Both the position numbers and the translations under genes were made by a program. This document shows, in pieces, positions 26,204 to 34,713 of a stretch of DNA of 64,000 bases. Position 1 is the stretch's first letter. Each line of letters begins with the position of its first letter. Under the pieces are notes generated by a model. The model was not told the origin of the DNA and ran no database searches. It saw only the letters and a program-made list of their open reading frames with translations. The DNA comes from Clostridium sp. AF37-5. GTDB lineage: Bacteria > Bacillota > Clostridia > Lachnospirales > Lachnospiraceae. The stretch spans positions 124,001 to 188,000 of the forward strand of contig NZ_QUDR01000003.1 in the NCBI RefSeq assembly GCF_003477605.1, read 5' to 3'.

Positions 26204-28426
26204 ATGAAAAAATACAACAAAATTTATTATAGAATTATTTTTGTTACTATGTGCTTTGTGCTCAGCAGTGTATTTATGCTTATTTCCGGAGCAGAGAGTT
26301 TAGCAAAATCAAAGGGAATTAAACTTCGCTACAATGGAAAAACTTCCGTTAATCGTTCGAAACAAATGTCAGTAACTTACCAGAACAAGAAAGTTTCAAA
26401 AAAATCCTACCCGGCAGTTGTCATCAAGAAAAACTATATGGTTTCCTATGCTGACGTATTTAAGAAGGGGATGAAGGTTTCCTGTAAATACAAAAAGAAA
26501 GGAAAGGTTCTTACCTTATCGGCAAATGGCATTTCTTTAAAAATGCAGGTTGGAAAAAAGACAGCTTACAAAAATGGGAAAAAAGTGAAATTAAAAGCAG
26601 CTCCTGTTTCTGTTCGTTTTGTATCCAAGAAAAAGACTAAAATACTGATTCCTATAAATTATGTTGCTAAAGCACTTCGGTTTTCTTATAAAAAAACCGG
26701 AAAAACCATTCGTTTAGGTGCTCCGTTAAAGCTTACATATAACGGGAAATTAACCTATTACACGGGTACACAGGGAAATATTTATTACAATCATAACAAA
26801 TATACACTTCGTTCATTGCCGGTAATTAAATTATCCGGAAAGATGTACCTGCCTGCAGAAGAAACTCTTTCTTCTATTATGGGACTTACTTACTCCTATA
26901 ATCAGCAGACAAAAGAACTACAGGTATCGGATTCCGATGTAGATATGTCATTTCGTGCCGTGCTTGACAGCCGTCAAGCTATATTAAATGGGAAAAATGT
27001 GACATTGACAGCACCTCCTAAAATGATTTATTCGCACAAAACAAAGAAAAATGTTTTATGTATACCGGCATCCTCCGTTTTAGGACAATTAAATTATACC
27101 AAAAGCTGGGATAAGAGCCTGTTATGCTACCGTATTCAGAGTAAACAATTTTTTAATTGGAGTACGAAACAGGCATCAAAACAGTCAACGGTACAACAAG
27201 CAAACACAACAACCAACTCTTTATATACGTTTCAGTCCTTTTATCAGGAGCAAAATGGAACCGGCTCGATTTCGTTCCAGTTATCGGGTACAAGTGAAGA
27301 GATTATGAAAACGGCAACGGTAAATCGAACCGGAAACACGGTTTCGATTTCACTGCCTAAATCCTCATACTTGTTAGCAAACAAAAGTTTTGAGCGCTTT
27401 GGTGAGATTATTCAGAAAATGGATGTAACCAACAGTGAAACAACGGTAACGATTACCTTTACTTGTTACAACACAGCGGATTATTCCTATATCATTCATA
27501 ATAAGACATTGGAAATTAATATACTGCGTGCCTATCAGGCAGGAGATGGAAGTGTAACAAATTACTCCCTATCGATACCACGTCCTGCAAATGTACACAT
27601 TAATCAAGTAAAAAATCAGGATTTATATCTGAACAAAAAGTTTCAGATTATTATTCCCGGTGATTATGTGTCCTATTATCAAACAAATCCAATTGTGATA
27701 AATCACAGTTCGATAAAAAATATTATGACTGCAAAAAGTGGAAATAATACAGTAATTACGATTACAACAACATCTTTAGTTGGATATAAAATTTATGAAA
27801 AGGGAAATACACTCAGTGTATTAATGGGACAGCCAAATAAAATATTTAAGAATGTTTTGGTTTTGGATGCAGGTCATGGTGGTCATGATCCTGGCGCACA
27901 AAATAATGGAACAAATGAAAAAGATTTAACTCACAAGATTATTTACACATTGATGAAGGATAAGTTTGCAGGAAATGCACCGGACACAAAAGTGTACTGG
28001 ACCAGAACAAATGACAGTTATGTTACCCTTGCCAATCGGGCAGCTTTTGCAAAATCTGTTCGTGCGGATGCGTTTATCAGTCTGCATATGAATTCTGCTA
28101 CCAGCAAGTCCGCTAATGGAACGGAAGTATATTATTCCGTATCCAATAACAAGACAAGTTTTAGTGGTATTACAAGTAAAGCCATGGCAAATTTGTTCCG
28201 TACTCAATTATTAGCGGATTTAAAAACAACAAACCGTGGTACAAAAACAGCTGCTTATTATGTATTAAAACACAATACAGTCCCGGCTATTTTAATTGAA
28301 CTTGGATTTATCTCCGGAAACAGTGATTATTCTAAATTAACAAATGCCACCTTCCAAAAGAATGCGGCAAATTCTATTTATAAGAGTATTCAGACAATGT
28401 TCCAAACCTATCCTACCGGTCGGTAG
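26204..28426 (+). CDS. Secreted N-acetylmuramoyl-L-alanine amidase with copper-amine-oxidase-like N-terminal domain
   Basis: Amidases of this family cleave the bond between muramic acid and the stem peptide. The 740-residue protein has a signal peptide (about 1-33), repeated copper-amine-oxidase-N-like segments rich in Lys and Tyr (about 40-330), an AMIN-like beta domain (about 340-540) and an Amidase_3 domain from about 549. The last has zinc ligands in LDAGHGGHDPGA, SLHMNSA and the catalytic Glu in ILIELGFISG. It follows the yneA-like gene after 110 bases. A perfect inverted repeat spans its stop codon. Confidence 0.9.
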   Translation: MKKYNKIYYRIIFVTMCFVLSSVFMLISGAESLAKSKGIKLRYNGKTSVNRSKQMSVTYQNKKVSKKSYPAVVIKKNYMVSYADVFKKGMKVSCKYKKKGKVLTLSANGISLKMQVGKKTAYKNGKKVKLKAAPVSVRFVSKKKTKILIPINYVAKALRFSYKKTGKTIRLGAPLKLTYNGKLTYYTGTQGNIYYNHNKYTLRSLPVIKLSGKMYLPAEETLSSIMGLTYSYNQQTKELQVSDSDVDMSFRAVLDSRQAILNGKNVTLTAPPKMIYSHKTKKNVLCIPASSVLGQLNYTKSWDKSLLCYRIQSKQFFNWSTKQASKQSTVQQANTTTNSLYTFQSFYQEQNGTGSISFQLSGTSEEIMKTATVNRTGNTVSISLPKSSYLLANKSFERFGEIIQKMDVTNSETTVTITFTCYNTADYSYIIHNKTLEINILRAYQAGDGSVTNYSLSIPRPANVHINQVKNQDLYLNKKFQIIIPGDYVSYYQTNPIVINHSSIKNIMTAKSGNNTVITITTTSLVGYKIYEKGNTLSVLMGQPNKIFKNVLVLDAGHGGHDPGAQNNGTNEKDLTHKIIYTLMKDKFAGNAPDTKVYWTRTNDSYVTLANRAAFAKSVRADAFISLHMNSATSKSANGTEVYYSVSNNKTSFSGITSKAMANLFRTQLLADLKTTNRGTKTAAYYVLKHNTVPAILIELGFISGNSDYSKLTNATFQKNAANSIYKSIQTMFQTYPTGR

Positions 28427-28432
28427 GATAGG
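28407..28432. terminator. Inverted repeat at the 3' ends of the convergent amidase and recombinase genes
   Basis: A perfect 12-base inverted repeat (CCTATCCTACCG with CGGTAGGATAGG, two bases between) contains the amidase stop and ends four bases before the recombinase stop. It may act as a shared terminator, but neither side has a T run. Confidence 0.5.
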
Positions 28433-28435
28433 GGA

Positions 28436-29497
28436 TTAGGATTCTCGCAAACGAACTGCCGAAGCAGCCTTTCGTTTTCTGTCTTCTTCCAGCGCTGCAT
28501 AATGTTTCCTGGTTGTATTTACATCATTATGGCCTAATACTTCAGCAACCAGATAAATATCGCCCGTTTCACGGTATAAATTGGTACCATATGTACTTCT
28601 AAGCTTATGAGGCGTAATATGCTTTAATGTCGTAACATGTTTCGCACAATCAGAAACTAAATTTTCGATTGACTGTACACAGATACGTCTTTTTTGAATG
28701 GATAAAAACAAAGCATGTTCATGACCTTCTTTTGTTGTAATCGTCATTCGTTCTGCATAGTAATCGTATAAAGCTTCGGCAACTTCATCTCCAAAGTACA
28801 CAAAATCTTCCTTGCCACCTTTACGCACGATTTTAATCCGATTATTGTCAAAATCAACGTCCTCAATGTCCAATCCAACACATTCGGATACACGAATTCC
28901 TGTGCCGAGCAGAAGAGTGAACAATGCGAGATTTCTTATTTTATTTCTTTCAAAATAAACTTTTTTCATCCCTGTCATTTCATCACCACCGTGTTCTACA
29001 TAATCTAGAAGATTGGCAACTTCATCCGGGTCTAAACGAATAATTTCACGTTTATGCAGCTTAGGCATATCAACAATTAATGTGGGATTATTATGAATAT
29101 ACTCGCGTTTATAATAATATGCATAAAAACTTCGTAATGCCGCTAATTTACGATGAATCCCTCGTTCTTTGTTGGTATGAATTACACCATCTGCATCTTT
29201 GTAATATTTTAAATATTCTAAATATTCTTCAATGTCAACGGGCTGCAATTGTTCTAAGTCCTCTAAACGAATGTCTTTAATTGAATCTTTTTTAGCAAAC
29301 ACCGGATTGTTTATCTGCAAAAATTGAAAAAACAAACGAATATCATATACATAAGATATTCTGGTTTTAGCAGATGTATTTGGCTCAATGGCACGAAAAA
29401 AATCCTTTGTAAAATCCGGCAGTGTCTGTAAGACGCTACGCAGTTTTAATGTATTTTCACGGCTTGTCTGCTCATGATAAGTAATTTTCTTATCCAT
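28436..29497 (-). CDS. Xer-type tyrosine recombinase
   Basis: The 353-residue enzyme has a SAM-like N-terminal core-binding domain (about 28-130) and a catalytic domain with Arg202 (GTGIRVSE), Lys226 (RKGGK), His297 and Arg300 (HKLR), His323 (LGHND) and nucleophile Tyr333. Length and the stretch around FERNKIRNLALFTLLLGTGIR resemble XerS, the single dimer-resolving recombinase of streptococci, so a chromosome-dimer role is possible. ATG 29497 has AGGAGG upstream; the longer frame to 29635 crosses its promoter. No att-like repeats or phage genes flank it. Confidence 0.85.
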   Translation of the reverse strand: MDKKITYHEQTSRENTLKLRSVLQTLPDFTKDFFRAIEPNTSAKTRISYVYDIRLFFQFLQINNPVFAKKDSIKDIRLEDLEQLQPVDIEEYLEYLKYYKDADGVIHTNKERGIHRKLAALRSFYAYYYKREYIHNNPTLIVDMPKLHKREIIRLDPDEVANLLDYVEHGGDEMTGMKKVYFERNKIRNLALFTLLLGTGIRVSECVGLDIEDVDFDNNRIKIVRKGGKEDFVYFGDEVAEALYDYYAERMTITTKEGHEHALFLSIQKRRICVQSIENLVSDCAKHVTTLKHITPHKLRSTYGTNLYRETGDIYLVAEVLGHNDVNTTRKHYAALEEDRKRKAASAVRLRES

Positions 29498-29545
29498 AGA
29501 CTTAAACCTCCTAAATCCAATAAGTATATAAGTAATTCCAATAAA

Positions 29546-29574
29546 ATTATAGCAAATAGGTATTTTCCCGTCAA
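29546..29574 (-). promoter_or_regulatory. Promoter of the Xer-type recombinase gene
   Basis: On the - strand TTGACG (29569-29574), 17 bases, and a perfect TATAAT (29546-29551), about 50 bases before the start. Confidence 0.85.
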
Positions 29575-29620
29575 GTCTTTTTGAAAAACTGGAGTTTGTC
29601 CAAGAGAGTAAAAGAGGCAA

Positions 29621-29664
29621 AAATTTAACTCGCACCCTGCTATATTGTTTTCTGGATGCGAGTT
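29621..29664 (-). terminator. Terminator after the blaI-like gene
   Basis: On the - strand, AACTCGCATCC pairs with GGGTGCGAGTT (one G-T) around a 16-base loop and is followed by AAATTTTT. It lies just after the stop at 29668. Confidence 0.7.
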
Positions 29665-29667
29665 ATC

Positions 29668-30045
29668 TTATTCATTAAGATGTAAAATTCGTTTTAACTC
29701 CATTGTCTCTTCTAATGAAAGTTTCCGATTTCCCAAATAATCATTAATAAATGTGCTCAGGGAACCATTATACATTTTATTAAGCAATGCTTTTGTCTCA
29801 ATGTCCTGGATTTCTTTTTTTGTCACCTCAGCACTGCATAAAAATCCCGGATCCTCACGCCGAACGGCTCCTTTATTAATCAAGCGTTTGATTACGGTAT
29901 ATGTCGTATTTTTTTCCCAACCAATATATTCTTTAATGATTTTAGAAATGTCTTTAGCAGCCAAAACTTTATTGGACCACAACAATTCCATGACATTTAA
30001 TTCCCCTTCATGCAACCGCATTTCCTTATCCGAACTCTTACTCAT
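29668..30045 (-). CDS. BlaI/MecI family transcriptional repressor
   Basis: The 125-residue protein matches BlaI/MecI repressors: LHEGELNVMELLWSNKVLAAKDISKII, then the winged-helix recognition part TTYTVIKRLINKGAVRRE, and a helical C-terminal dimerisation region. Such repressors bind TACA-N2-TGTA dyads and are cleaved by a BlaR1/MecR1-type sensor protease. No such M56 sensor lies next to it, and no beta-lactamase gene is nearby. A palindrome of the right kind lies in its own leader, implying self-control. Confidence 0.88.
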   Translation of the reverse strand: MSKSSDKEMRLHEGELNVMELLWSNKVLAAKDISKIIKEYIGWEKNTTYTVIKRLINKGAVRREDPGFLCSAEVTKKEIQDIETKALLNKMYNGSLSTFINDYLGNRKLSLEETMELKRILHLNE

Positions 30046-30087
30046 AAAAACAAATCCTCCTCAATGTCAGCAGCAAAAATCACGTTA

Positions 30088-30101
30088 TCTACATTTGTAG
30101 A
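30088..30101. promoter_or_regulatory. BlaI-type operator palindrome
   Basis: A perfect 14-base palindrome, TCTACATTTGTAGA, containing the TACA-N2-TGTA core recognised by BlaI/MecI proteins. It lies 43 bases before the blaI-like start, in the untranslated leader. Confidence 0.65.
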
Positions 30102-30181
30102 CAAAAGAAACTACAATAATAGAATGTCCCCCCTAAAGATTCTACAAGTTGTTACTTCACGAACATTTGCCAAGTAACTAA

Positions 30182-30211
30182 ATTCTACACCTATAGTAAT
30201 GTAATTGTCAA
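30182..30211 (-). promoter_or_regulatory. Promoter of the blaI-like gene
   Basis: On the - strand a perfect TTGACA (30206-30211), 18 bases, and TAGAAT (30182-30187). An imperfect dyad (TACTATAGGTGTA) overlaps the spacer and -10. The leader to the start codon is about 130 bases. Confidence 0.7.
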
Positions 30212-30231
30212 GCAATATTTTACCTGAAATA

Positions 30232-31164
30232 TCACGAATTTCCGAGGTTTTTTAGCAATTCTACAAAATATTGTGGGAGTGGCGATTCAACCTCAATATA
30301 TTGATTGGTAACCGGATGTTGAAATCCTAAAATTTTTGCATGCAGTGTCTGTCCCTGTAGTTTTTCAAACATTTTTTGTGGTTTTGGACCGTATAATTCA
30401 TCCCCCAGTAACGGATGCATAATGGATGCCATGTGTACACGAATCTGATGTGTGCGTCCTGTTTCAAGCTGACATTCAATATAATTGAATTTGTGATTTA
30501 GATGAGAAAGTACACGATAATGTGTAACTGCTCTCTTGCCTTTCTCTGGCTGAACTACCGCCATCTTTTTTCGATGAACAGGATGTCTGCCAATTGGCTT
30601 ATCGATTGTGCCTGTTTCTTCCTGCAAATTATGATATACAATAGCTTCATATTTTCTCGTAATTGAATGAACCTGCAATTGTTTTGCCAGTGACTGGTGG
30701 GCAATATCGTTTTTACATGCAATGATTGCGCCTGTTGTGTCCATATCAATTCGATGTACGATTCCGGGCCTCAATACACCGTTTATTCCCGACAAATTTC
30801 CTTTACAGTGATACAAAAGACCATTCACCAAAGTATGGCTCATATGTCCCGCAGAAGGATGTACAACCATTCCTTTTGGCTTATCAATAACAATGACATC
30901 ATTATCTTCATATAATATGTCTAAATCCATTTTCTCCGGCTTAATTTCCAGTTCCGTTGGTGCCGGAATTTCGATTATAATTTTATCACGAAAAGAAACG
31001 GGATATTTCACCTTCGTGATGACATTCCCGTTCACTGTAACCTTTTCATTTTTAATTAATTTTTGGATAAAGGAACGCGAATATTCCATCTGATCAGCCA
31101 AAAACTGATCAATTCGGCGTTCCTCTTCTGTTTCTACATCAATTATTAATTTTTCTTCTTCCAC
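30232..31164 (-). CDS. rluD: RluD-family 23S rRNA pseudouridine synthase
   Basis: The 310-residue enzyme has an N-terminal S4 domain (RIDQFLADQMEYSRSFIQKLI) and the catalytic motif HRIDMDTTGAII with the active Asp, plus the RluA-family ending GRTHQIRVHMASIMHPLLGDELYG. Family members modify 23S rRNA uridines; the site is not determinable, and YlyB of Bacillus is the positional equivalent. The start is GTG at 31164, 19 bases inside lspA. It is the last gene of the yggS-sepF-divIVA-lspA cluster. Confidence 0.9.
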   Translation of the reverse strand: MEEEKLIIDVETEEERRIDQFLADQMEYSRSFIQKLIKNEKVTVNGNVITKVKYPVSFRDKIIIEIPAPTELEIKPEKMDLDILYEDNDVIVIDKPKGMVVHPSAGHMSHTLVNGLLYHCKGNLSGINGVLRPGIVHRIDMDTTGAIIACKNDIAHQSLAKQLQVHSITRKYEAIVYHNLQEETGTIDKPIGRHPVHRKKMAVVQPEKGKRAVTHYRVLSHLNHKFNYIECQLETGRTHQIRVHMASIMHPLLGDELYGPKPQKMFEKLQGQTLHAKILGFQHPVTNQYIEVESPLPQYFVELLKNLGNS

Positions 31165-31652
31165 AAAAAATCTTCTTCCTTATATCGAAATAGTAAGCAA
31201 TAAATCAGTAAGACAGCCGCAACACAAACATAGCAGTCTGCCACATTAAATACCGGAAAATTAATTGCTTTTATATACAAAAAGTCAACTACATAATGCC
31301 ACATCATACGGTCAATAAAATTACCTATTGCCCCAGCTGCCAAAAGGATAATGGTAAATCGAAGCAGCAGAAATTTCTTTTGTACCGGTATTCTGCTGTA
31401 AAAATATATCATTGCACCAAGGACAACAATCGTAATTATGGCAAAAAACCATATAGCATTCGGAAAAATTCCCCATGCTGCACCCGGATTTTCTAAATAA
31501 TGTAATGTAAATACACCGGGAATTATTGTAATATCATCCTGCCTTAAAGAAGTAATCGCAAAATTTTTCGTTATGCGGTCTCCGAAAATAAGCAAAATAA
31601 ATACGAGTGCAAATACTGCATGATGTATTATTTGTTTTTTATTCTGAACCAT
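31146..31652 (-). CDS. lspA: Lipoprotein signal peptidase
   Basis: LspA is the membrane aspartyl protease that removes lipoprotein signal peptides after lipidation. The 168 residues have four hydrophobic segments, the box DRITKNFAI, ENPGAAWGIF in place of the usual N-x-GAAFG, GAIGNFIDR and FNVADCYV, the last two carrying the catalytic aspartates. The start overlaps the divIVA stop (TAATG). The lspA-rluD pairing is conserved in Bacillota. Confidence 0.95.
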   Translation of the reverse strand: MVQNKKQIIHHAVFALVFILLIFGDRITKNFAITSLRQDDITIIPGVFTLHYLENPGAAWGIFPNAIWFFAIITIVVLGAMIYFYSRIPVQKKFLLLRFTIILLAAGAIGNFIDRMMWHYVVDFLYIKAINFPVFNVADCYVCVAAVLLIYCLLFRYKEEDFLWKKKN

Positions 31653-32680
31653 TAAAAATCATCTACCGAACCAAGAAACTCAAAAGGGTCCTCGTCCTTT
31701 CCTTTCTTTTTCTTATTCTTCTTACCCAAGTTTATATTCTGCAGCAGAGAATCCAAGGATGGAGTCTCTTTTTCTTTCTTGTCCTCTTCCGGCTCTAAAG
31801 AAAGCATTTCCGGATTAGATTCCAAAGTTACCGCAGAATTTGGCACTGCCTCAAAAGGTTCTTTAACAACAGCATCCACCGGATCTAATACAAGGGCATC
31901 CGTTACTTCTTTTGTGTCTGCGTCTTTTGGTTTCTGAATCTGATTTAAGGTATCGCTTAAATCAATGGTATCCGCCGTGAGAATATCTTCCTGCAGTTCT
32001 TCGTTCTTTTTTTTTGCACGTTTTTCTTTTTTTACATCCGGAAGAACCATTGTTTCCGATAAATCTTCCGGCTCTTTTTCCACTGTCTCTTTCATAACAG
32101 GCTGCTCATTTACGAGTGGTTCCGGTATCTCCATTTCTGTCGGTGCCTTTGGCGCTTTCGGTTCTTCCGGTACCTGCTCTGCAATCATATTGTCTTTTTC
32201 ATTCCGGATTGCTTCAATCTCCGGCGAATATACATCAAAAGAATCACTGGTAATTAACTCCAACTGAGCAGATGCAACCTGTTTTAACTGCATTTTATAC
32301 TGATTAAACTGCTGAACCAGAGAAAGACATTTTTCCTTTAATTTATCATACTCCTGCTCTGCCTCTGCAACAATTTTATCAGCTTTAGTATTTGCATCCT
32401 TTTCAATTGCCTCTGCCTTTAACTGGGCTGCGTCTTTTGTTTCCTTCGCTGTTTTTTCAGCAAGAACCAATGCTTTCTGCATCGTATTTTCAATGGAACG
32501 GTAATACTGCACCCCATCATTTAAGGATTTTACATTTTTCTGCAGTTCTAAATTTTCATCGTACAACTGCTTGTACTGCTCCATCACAAGTTCTAAATAA
32601 TCATCCGTTTCATCTTTATCATAGTACTTGCGTTTTTTTGGCTCCATCATTTTATTTTTCAAATCAAGTGGTGATAACAT
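31652..32680 (-). CDS. divIVA: DivIVA family cell-pole/septum protein with long C-terminal extension
   Basis: DivIVA binds curved membrane at septa and poles. The first 60 residues hold the family membrane-binding signature in a modified form (SPLDLKNKMMEPKKRKYYDKDETDDYLELV). A coiled coil covers about 35-165. The rest, to residue 342, is acidic and low complexity with Glu/Pro/Lys, roughly double the length of the Bacillus protein, and ends in a Lys-rich block and DEDPFEFLGSVDDF. It lies between ylmH and lspA. The extension has no recognised domain. Confidence 0.88.
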   Translation of the reverse strand: MLSPLDLKNKMMEPKKRKYYDKDETDDYLELVMEQYKQLYDENLELQKNVKSLNDGVQYYRSIENTMQKALVLAEKTAKETKDAAQLKAEAIEKDANTKADKIVAEAEQEYDKLKEKCLSLVQQFNQYKMQLKQVASAQLELITSDSFDVYSPEIEAIRNEKDNMIAEQVPEEPKAPKAPTEMEIPEPLVNEQPVMKETVEKEPEDLSETMVLPDVKKEKRAKKKNEELQEDILTADTIDLSDTLNQIQKPKDADTKEVTDALVLDPVDAVVKEPFEAVPNSAVTLESNPEMLSLEPEEDKKEKETPSLDSLLQNINLGKKNKKKKGKDEDPFEFLGSVDDF

Positions 32681-32694
32681 GAACCTTCATCTCC

Positions 32695-33462
32695 TTATCG
32701 GTATTGATATATAGTAATTTTTTGTTTCCCTTTTTTAGTAATATCTCCTTCATCAAAGGTAAGCCGATATTTACCGTGACCCCGAATTGAAAAAACGGAA
32801 TCACTTGGACATCGATAACTGTTTGATGTTTTCTCCTCACTGTTAATAAATACTCTGCCCTGTGTAATCAGTTCGTTTGCCTTCGTGCGCGAGGAACCAA
32901 TCATAGCAGCAACTATATTATCCAAACGAGCCGAGGCAACCGTTTGTCTGTGTATCTCATACTGTCTTTCCGGAATTTCGTCCAATTCGGAAATTTCACG
33001 GCATTCCATTATAGTATGCTTTACCTGCCGTAAATTTGAGAGTATAAACTCCTTTAATTCCTCAACACAAAAAAGATACGCAGCCTTTTCACAAATACGG
33101 ATATCGCCGATCGTGGAACGGGAAATTCCAAGATTCAACACAGCCCCCAAATAATCTCTGTGTATTAAAGTATCCGCATACTTTTCGTGAACCGGGGAAA
33201 TACGAATACAGCAAATTGGAAATGCTTGATCATACGCATCTACAAAATCAGCCGGAAAAAAACCGGCCATTTTTGAATCACAATCTTTATGACCACCCCA
33301 CATACGAAGTACAACCGATGGAAACATCTTTTGATTCTGCAGTAAAGCAGACATCTCACCTGTTGTGAGAAACTCCGTAAAAGAAGGATAATCGTTGTAA
33401 ATGGTTCGATGGTATAAGTCTTGTACATGCTGCAAAAAGAAGTGTTCCTGCTTTGTTCCCAT
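32695..33462 (-). CDS. ylmH: YlmH family RNA-binding S4 protein
   Basis: YlmH proteins bind RNA through a C-terminal S4 domain and in Bacillus act in rescue of stalled ribosomes alongside RqcH. In 255 residues the S4 domain is at about 175-235 (ASARLDNIVAAMIGSSRTKANELITQGRVFIN) and the N-terminal half contains the family blocks FPADFVDAYDQAFPICCIRISP and RDYLGAVLNLGISRSTIGDI. It sits between sepF and divIVA as in the Bacillus ylm cluster. RqcH is encoded at 21010 in the same window. Confidence 0.92.
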   Translation of the reverse strand: MGTKQEHFFLQHVQDLYHRTIYNDYPSFTEFLTTGEMSALLQNQKMFPSVVLRMWGGHKDCDSKMAGFFPADFVDAYDQAFPICCIRISPVHEKYADTLIHRDYLGAVLNLGISRSTIGDIRICEKAAYLFCVEELKEFILSNLRQVKHTIMECREISELDEIPERQYEIHRQTVASARLDNIVAAMIGSSRTKANELITQGRVFINSEEKTSNSYRCPSDSVFSIRGHGKYRLTFDEGDITKKGKQKITIYQYR

Positions 33463-33464
33463 GA

Positions 33465-33968
33465 TTAAAACTCACGATTTATCGTAGGCATCTTTGCCGA
33501 ACTACCATCAAGCCCTAACGGGTCCCCGCTGATATCTACATTTTCCGGTGTGAAAATGAAAATATATTTTGAAATCTGGTGATACTGTCCCTTGATTGAA
33601 TAAATACATCCGGATATAAAGTCCATAATTCTCTGTGCATCATCCGGGTCAAAACCCTCCAAATTTACAACAACCGGCCGTCCGGAAAGTAACATATTAC
33701 ATATGTTCTGGGAGTCTTCAAAAGTTGTCGGCTTAATGATGCTGACTTCCATCATCGTGCGGTTCATCGGTACAACTTTTGGCTTAGACCCTAAAAATCC
33801 ACTGCGCTGCTTTGGTGCCGGCTCCTCATAGTCATTCTCCTGCGAAACAGGCTGTCTTTGTGTTTTTACCGGTTTTGCCTTTACCGGCTCCTCCACATAC
33901 TCCTCTTCATATTCGTCATCAAAATCATCTGGAATCTTAAAGAAATTTAAAATGGAATCTAAACCCAT
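33465..33968 (-). CDS. sepF: Cell division protein SepF
   Basis: SepF anchors and aligns FtsZ filaments at the membrane. The 167-residue protein starts MGLDSILNFFKIPDD, an amphipathic membrane-targeting helix, has an acidic linker with low complexity, and a C-terminal SepF fold (about 85-160: NRTMMEVSIIKPTTFEDSQ, RPVVVNLEGFD, RIMDFISGCIYSI). Starting at the upstream in-frame Met (34007) would remove the helix from the N-terminus and overlap yggS, so 33968 is chosen. Confidence 0.95.
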   Translation of the reverse strand: MGLDSILNFFKIPDDFDDEYEEEYVEEPVKAKPVKTQRQPVSQENDYEEPAPKQRSGFLGSKPKVVPMNRTMMEVSIIKPTTFEDSQNICNMLLSGRPVVVNLEGFDPDDAQRIMDFISGCIYSIKGQYHQISKYIFIFTPENVDISGDPLGLDGSSAKMPTINREF

Positions 33969-33984
33969 ATCTTCTCGTTCCTTT

Positions 33985-34674
33985 CTATAAGTATTGTCTA
34001 TTTCCAAAAATGCCGGTTCCTACACGTACATAAGTAGCGCCCTCTTCTATCGCTACTTCGTAGTCTCCGGTCATTCCCATGGAAAGTTCGTTCATATTAA
34101 TATTATCAATGTTTTTGCCATTAATGTCAACTAGTAATTTATGCAAATTACGAAAATGAACACGATTTTCTTCCGGATTTGAAACGTTTGGTGCAATTGT
34201 CATAAGACCATGAATTTTCACATTTGGATAAGTAGAAATTTCACGTATGGCTTCTTCCACTTCTTCCGGCATAAATCCATACTTTGATTCCTCTTTTGCC
34301 ATATTAACCTCAATTAAAATATCTGAAGTAATATTCCTTTTTTCGCTTTCTAACTGTATTTGTTTGGCAAGTCTTATTGAGTCGACAGAATGGATTCGTT
34401 TCACCCTTCCAACAACCTGCTTTACTTTATTTCGCTGTAAATGACCAATCATATGCCAATCTAACGGTTCTGTCAGTTCTTTTTGTTTTTCCACAATTTC
34501 CTGTACCTTGTTTTCACCAAAAGTAACGATGCCACACTGCATGGCCTCTCTCATCATTTCAACCGGTTTTGTCTTGCTGACCGCAATTAACGTAACATCA
34601 TTTCGGTCTCTGCCTGCACGTGTACATGCCGATTCAATTTTTTTTTCAACTTTTTTCAAATTTTCTGTTACCAT
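33985..34674 (-). CDS. yggS: YggS family PLP homeostasis protein
   Basis: YggS/YlmE proteins bind pyridoxal phosphate and buffer its level without known catalysis. The 229-residue alanine-racemase-like barrel has the PLP lysine in LIAVSKTKPVEMM, FGENKVQEIVEK, WHMIGHLQRNKVKQV, SVDSIRLAKQI and the C-terminal SMGMTGDYEVAIEEGATYVRVGTGIFG. ATG 34674 has AAGAGGT upstream; the longer frame adds seven residues. It is positioned before sepF as in Bacillus ylmE-ylmF. Confidence 0.95.
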   Translation of the reverse strand: MVTENLKKVEKKIESACTRAGRDRNDVTLIAVSKTKPVEMMREAMQCGIVTFGENKVQEIVEKQKELTEPLDWHMIGHLQRNKVKQVVGRVKRIHSVDSIRLAKQIQLESEKRNITSDILIEVNMAKEESKYGFMPEEVEEAIREISTYPNVKIHGLMTIAPNVSNPEENRVHFRNLHKLLVDINGKNIDNINMNELSMGMTGDYEVAIEEGATYVRVGTGIFGNRQYL

Positions 34675-34713
34675 ATCAATTACCTCTTTTCTCAATCTGT
34701 AATCTTTATGAAA

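Noticed and set aside
28436..29635. Recombinase gene as part of a prophage or integrative element
   Set aside because: No att-like direct repeats, phage or conjugation genes flank it, and neighbours are core genes; a housekeeping Xer role is simpler.
29498..29635. 46-codon N-terminal extension of the recombinase
   Set aside because: It crosses a near-consensus promoter and the real ATG at 29497 has AGGAGG.
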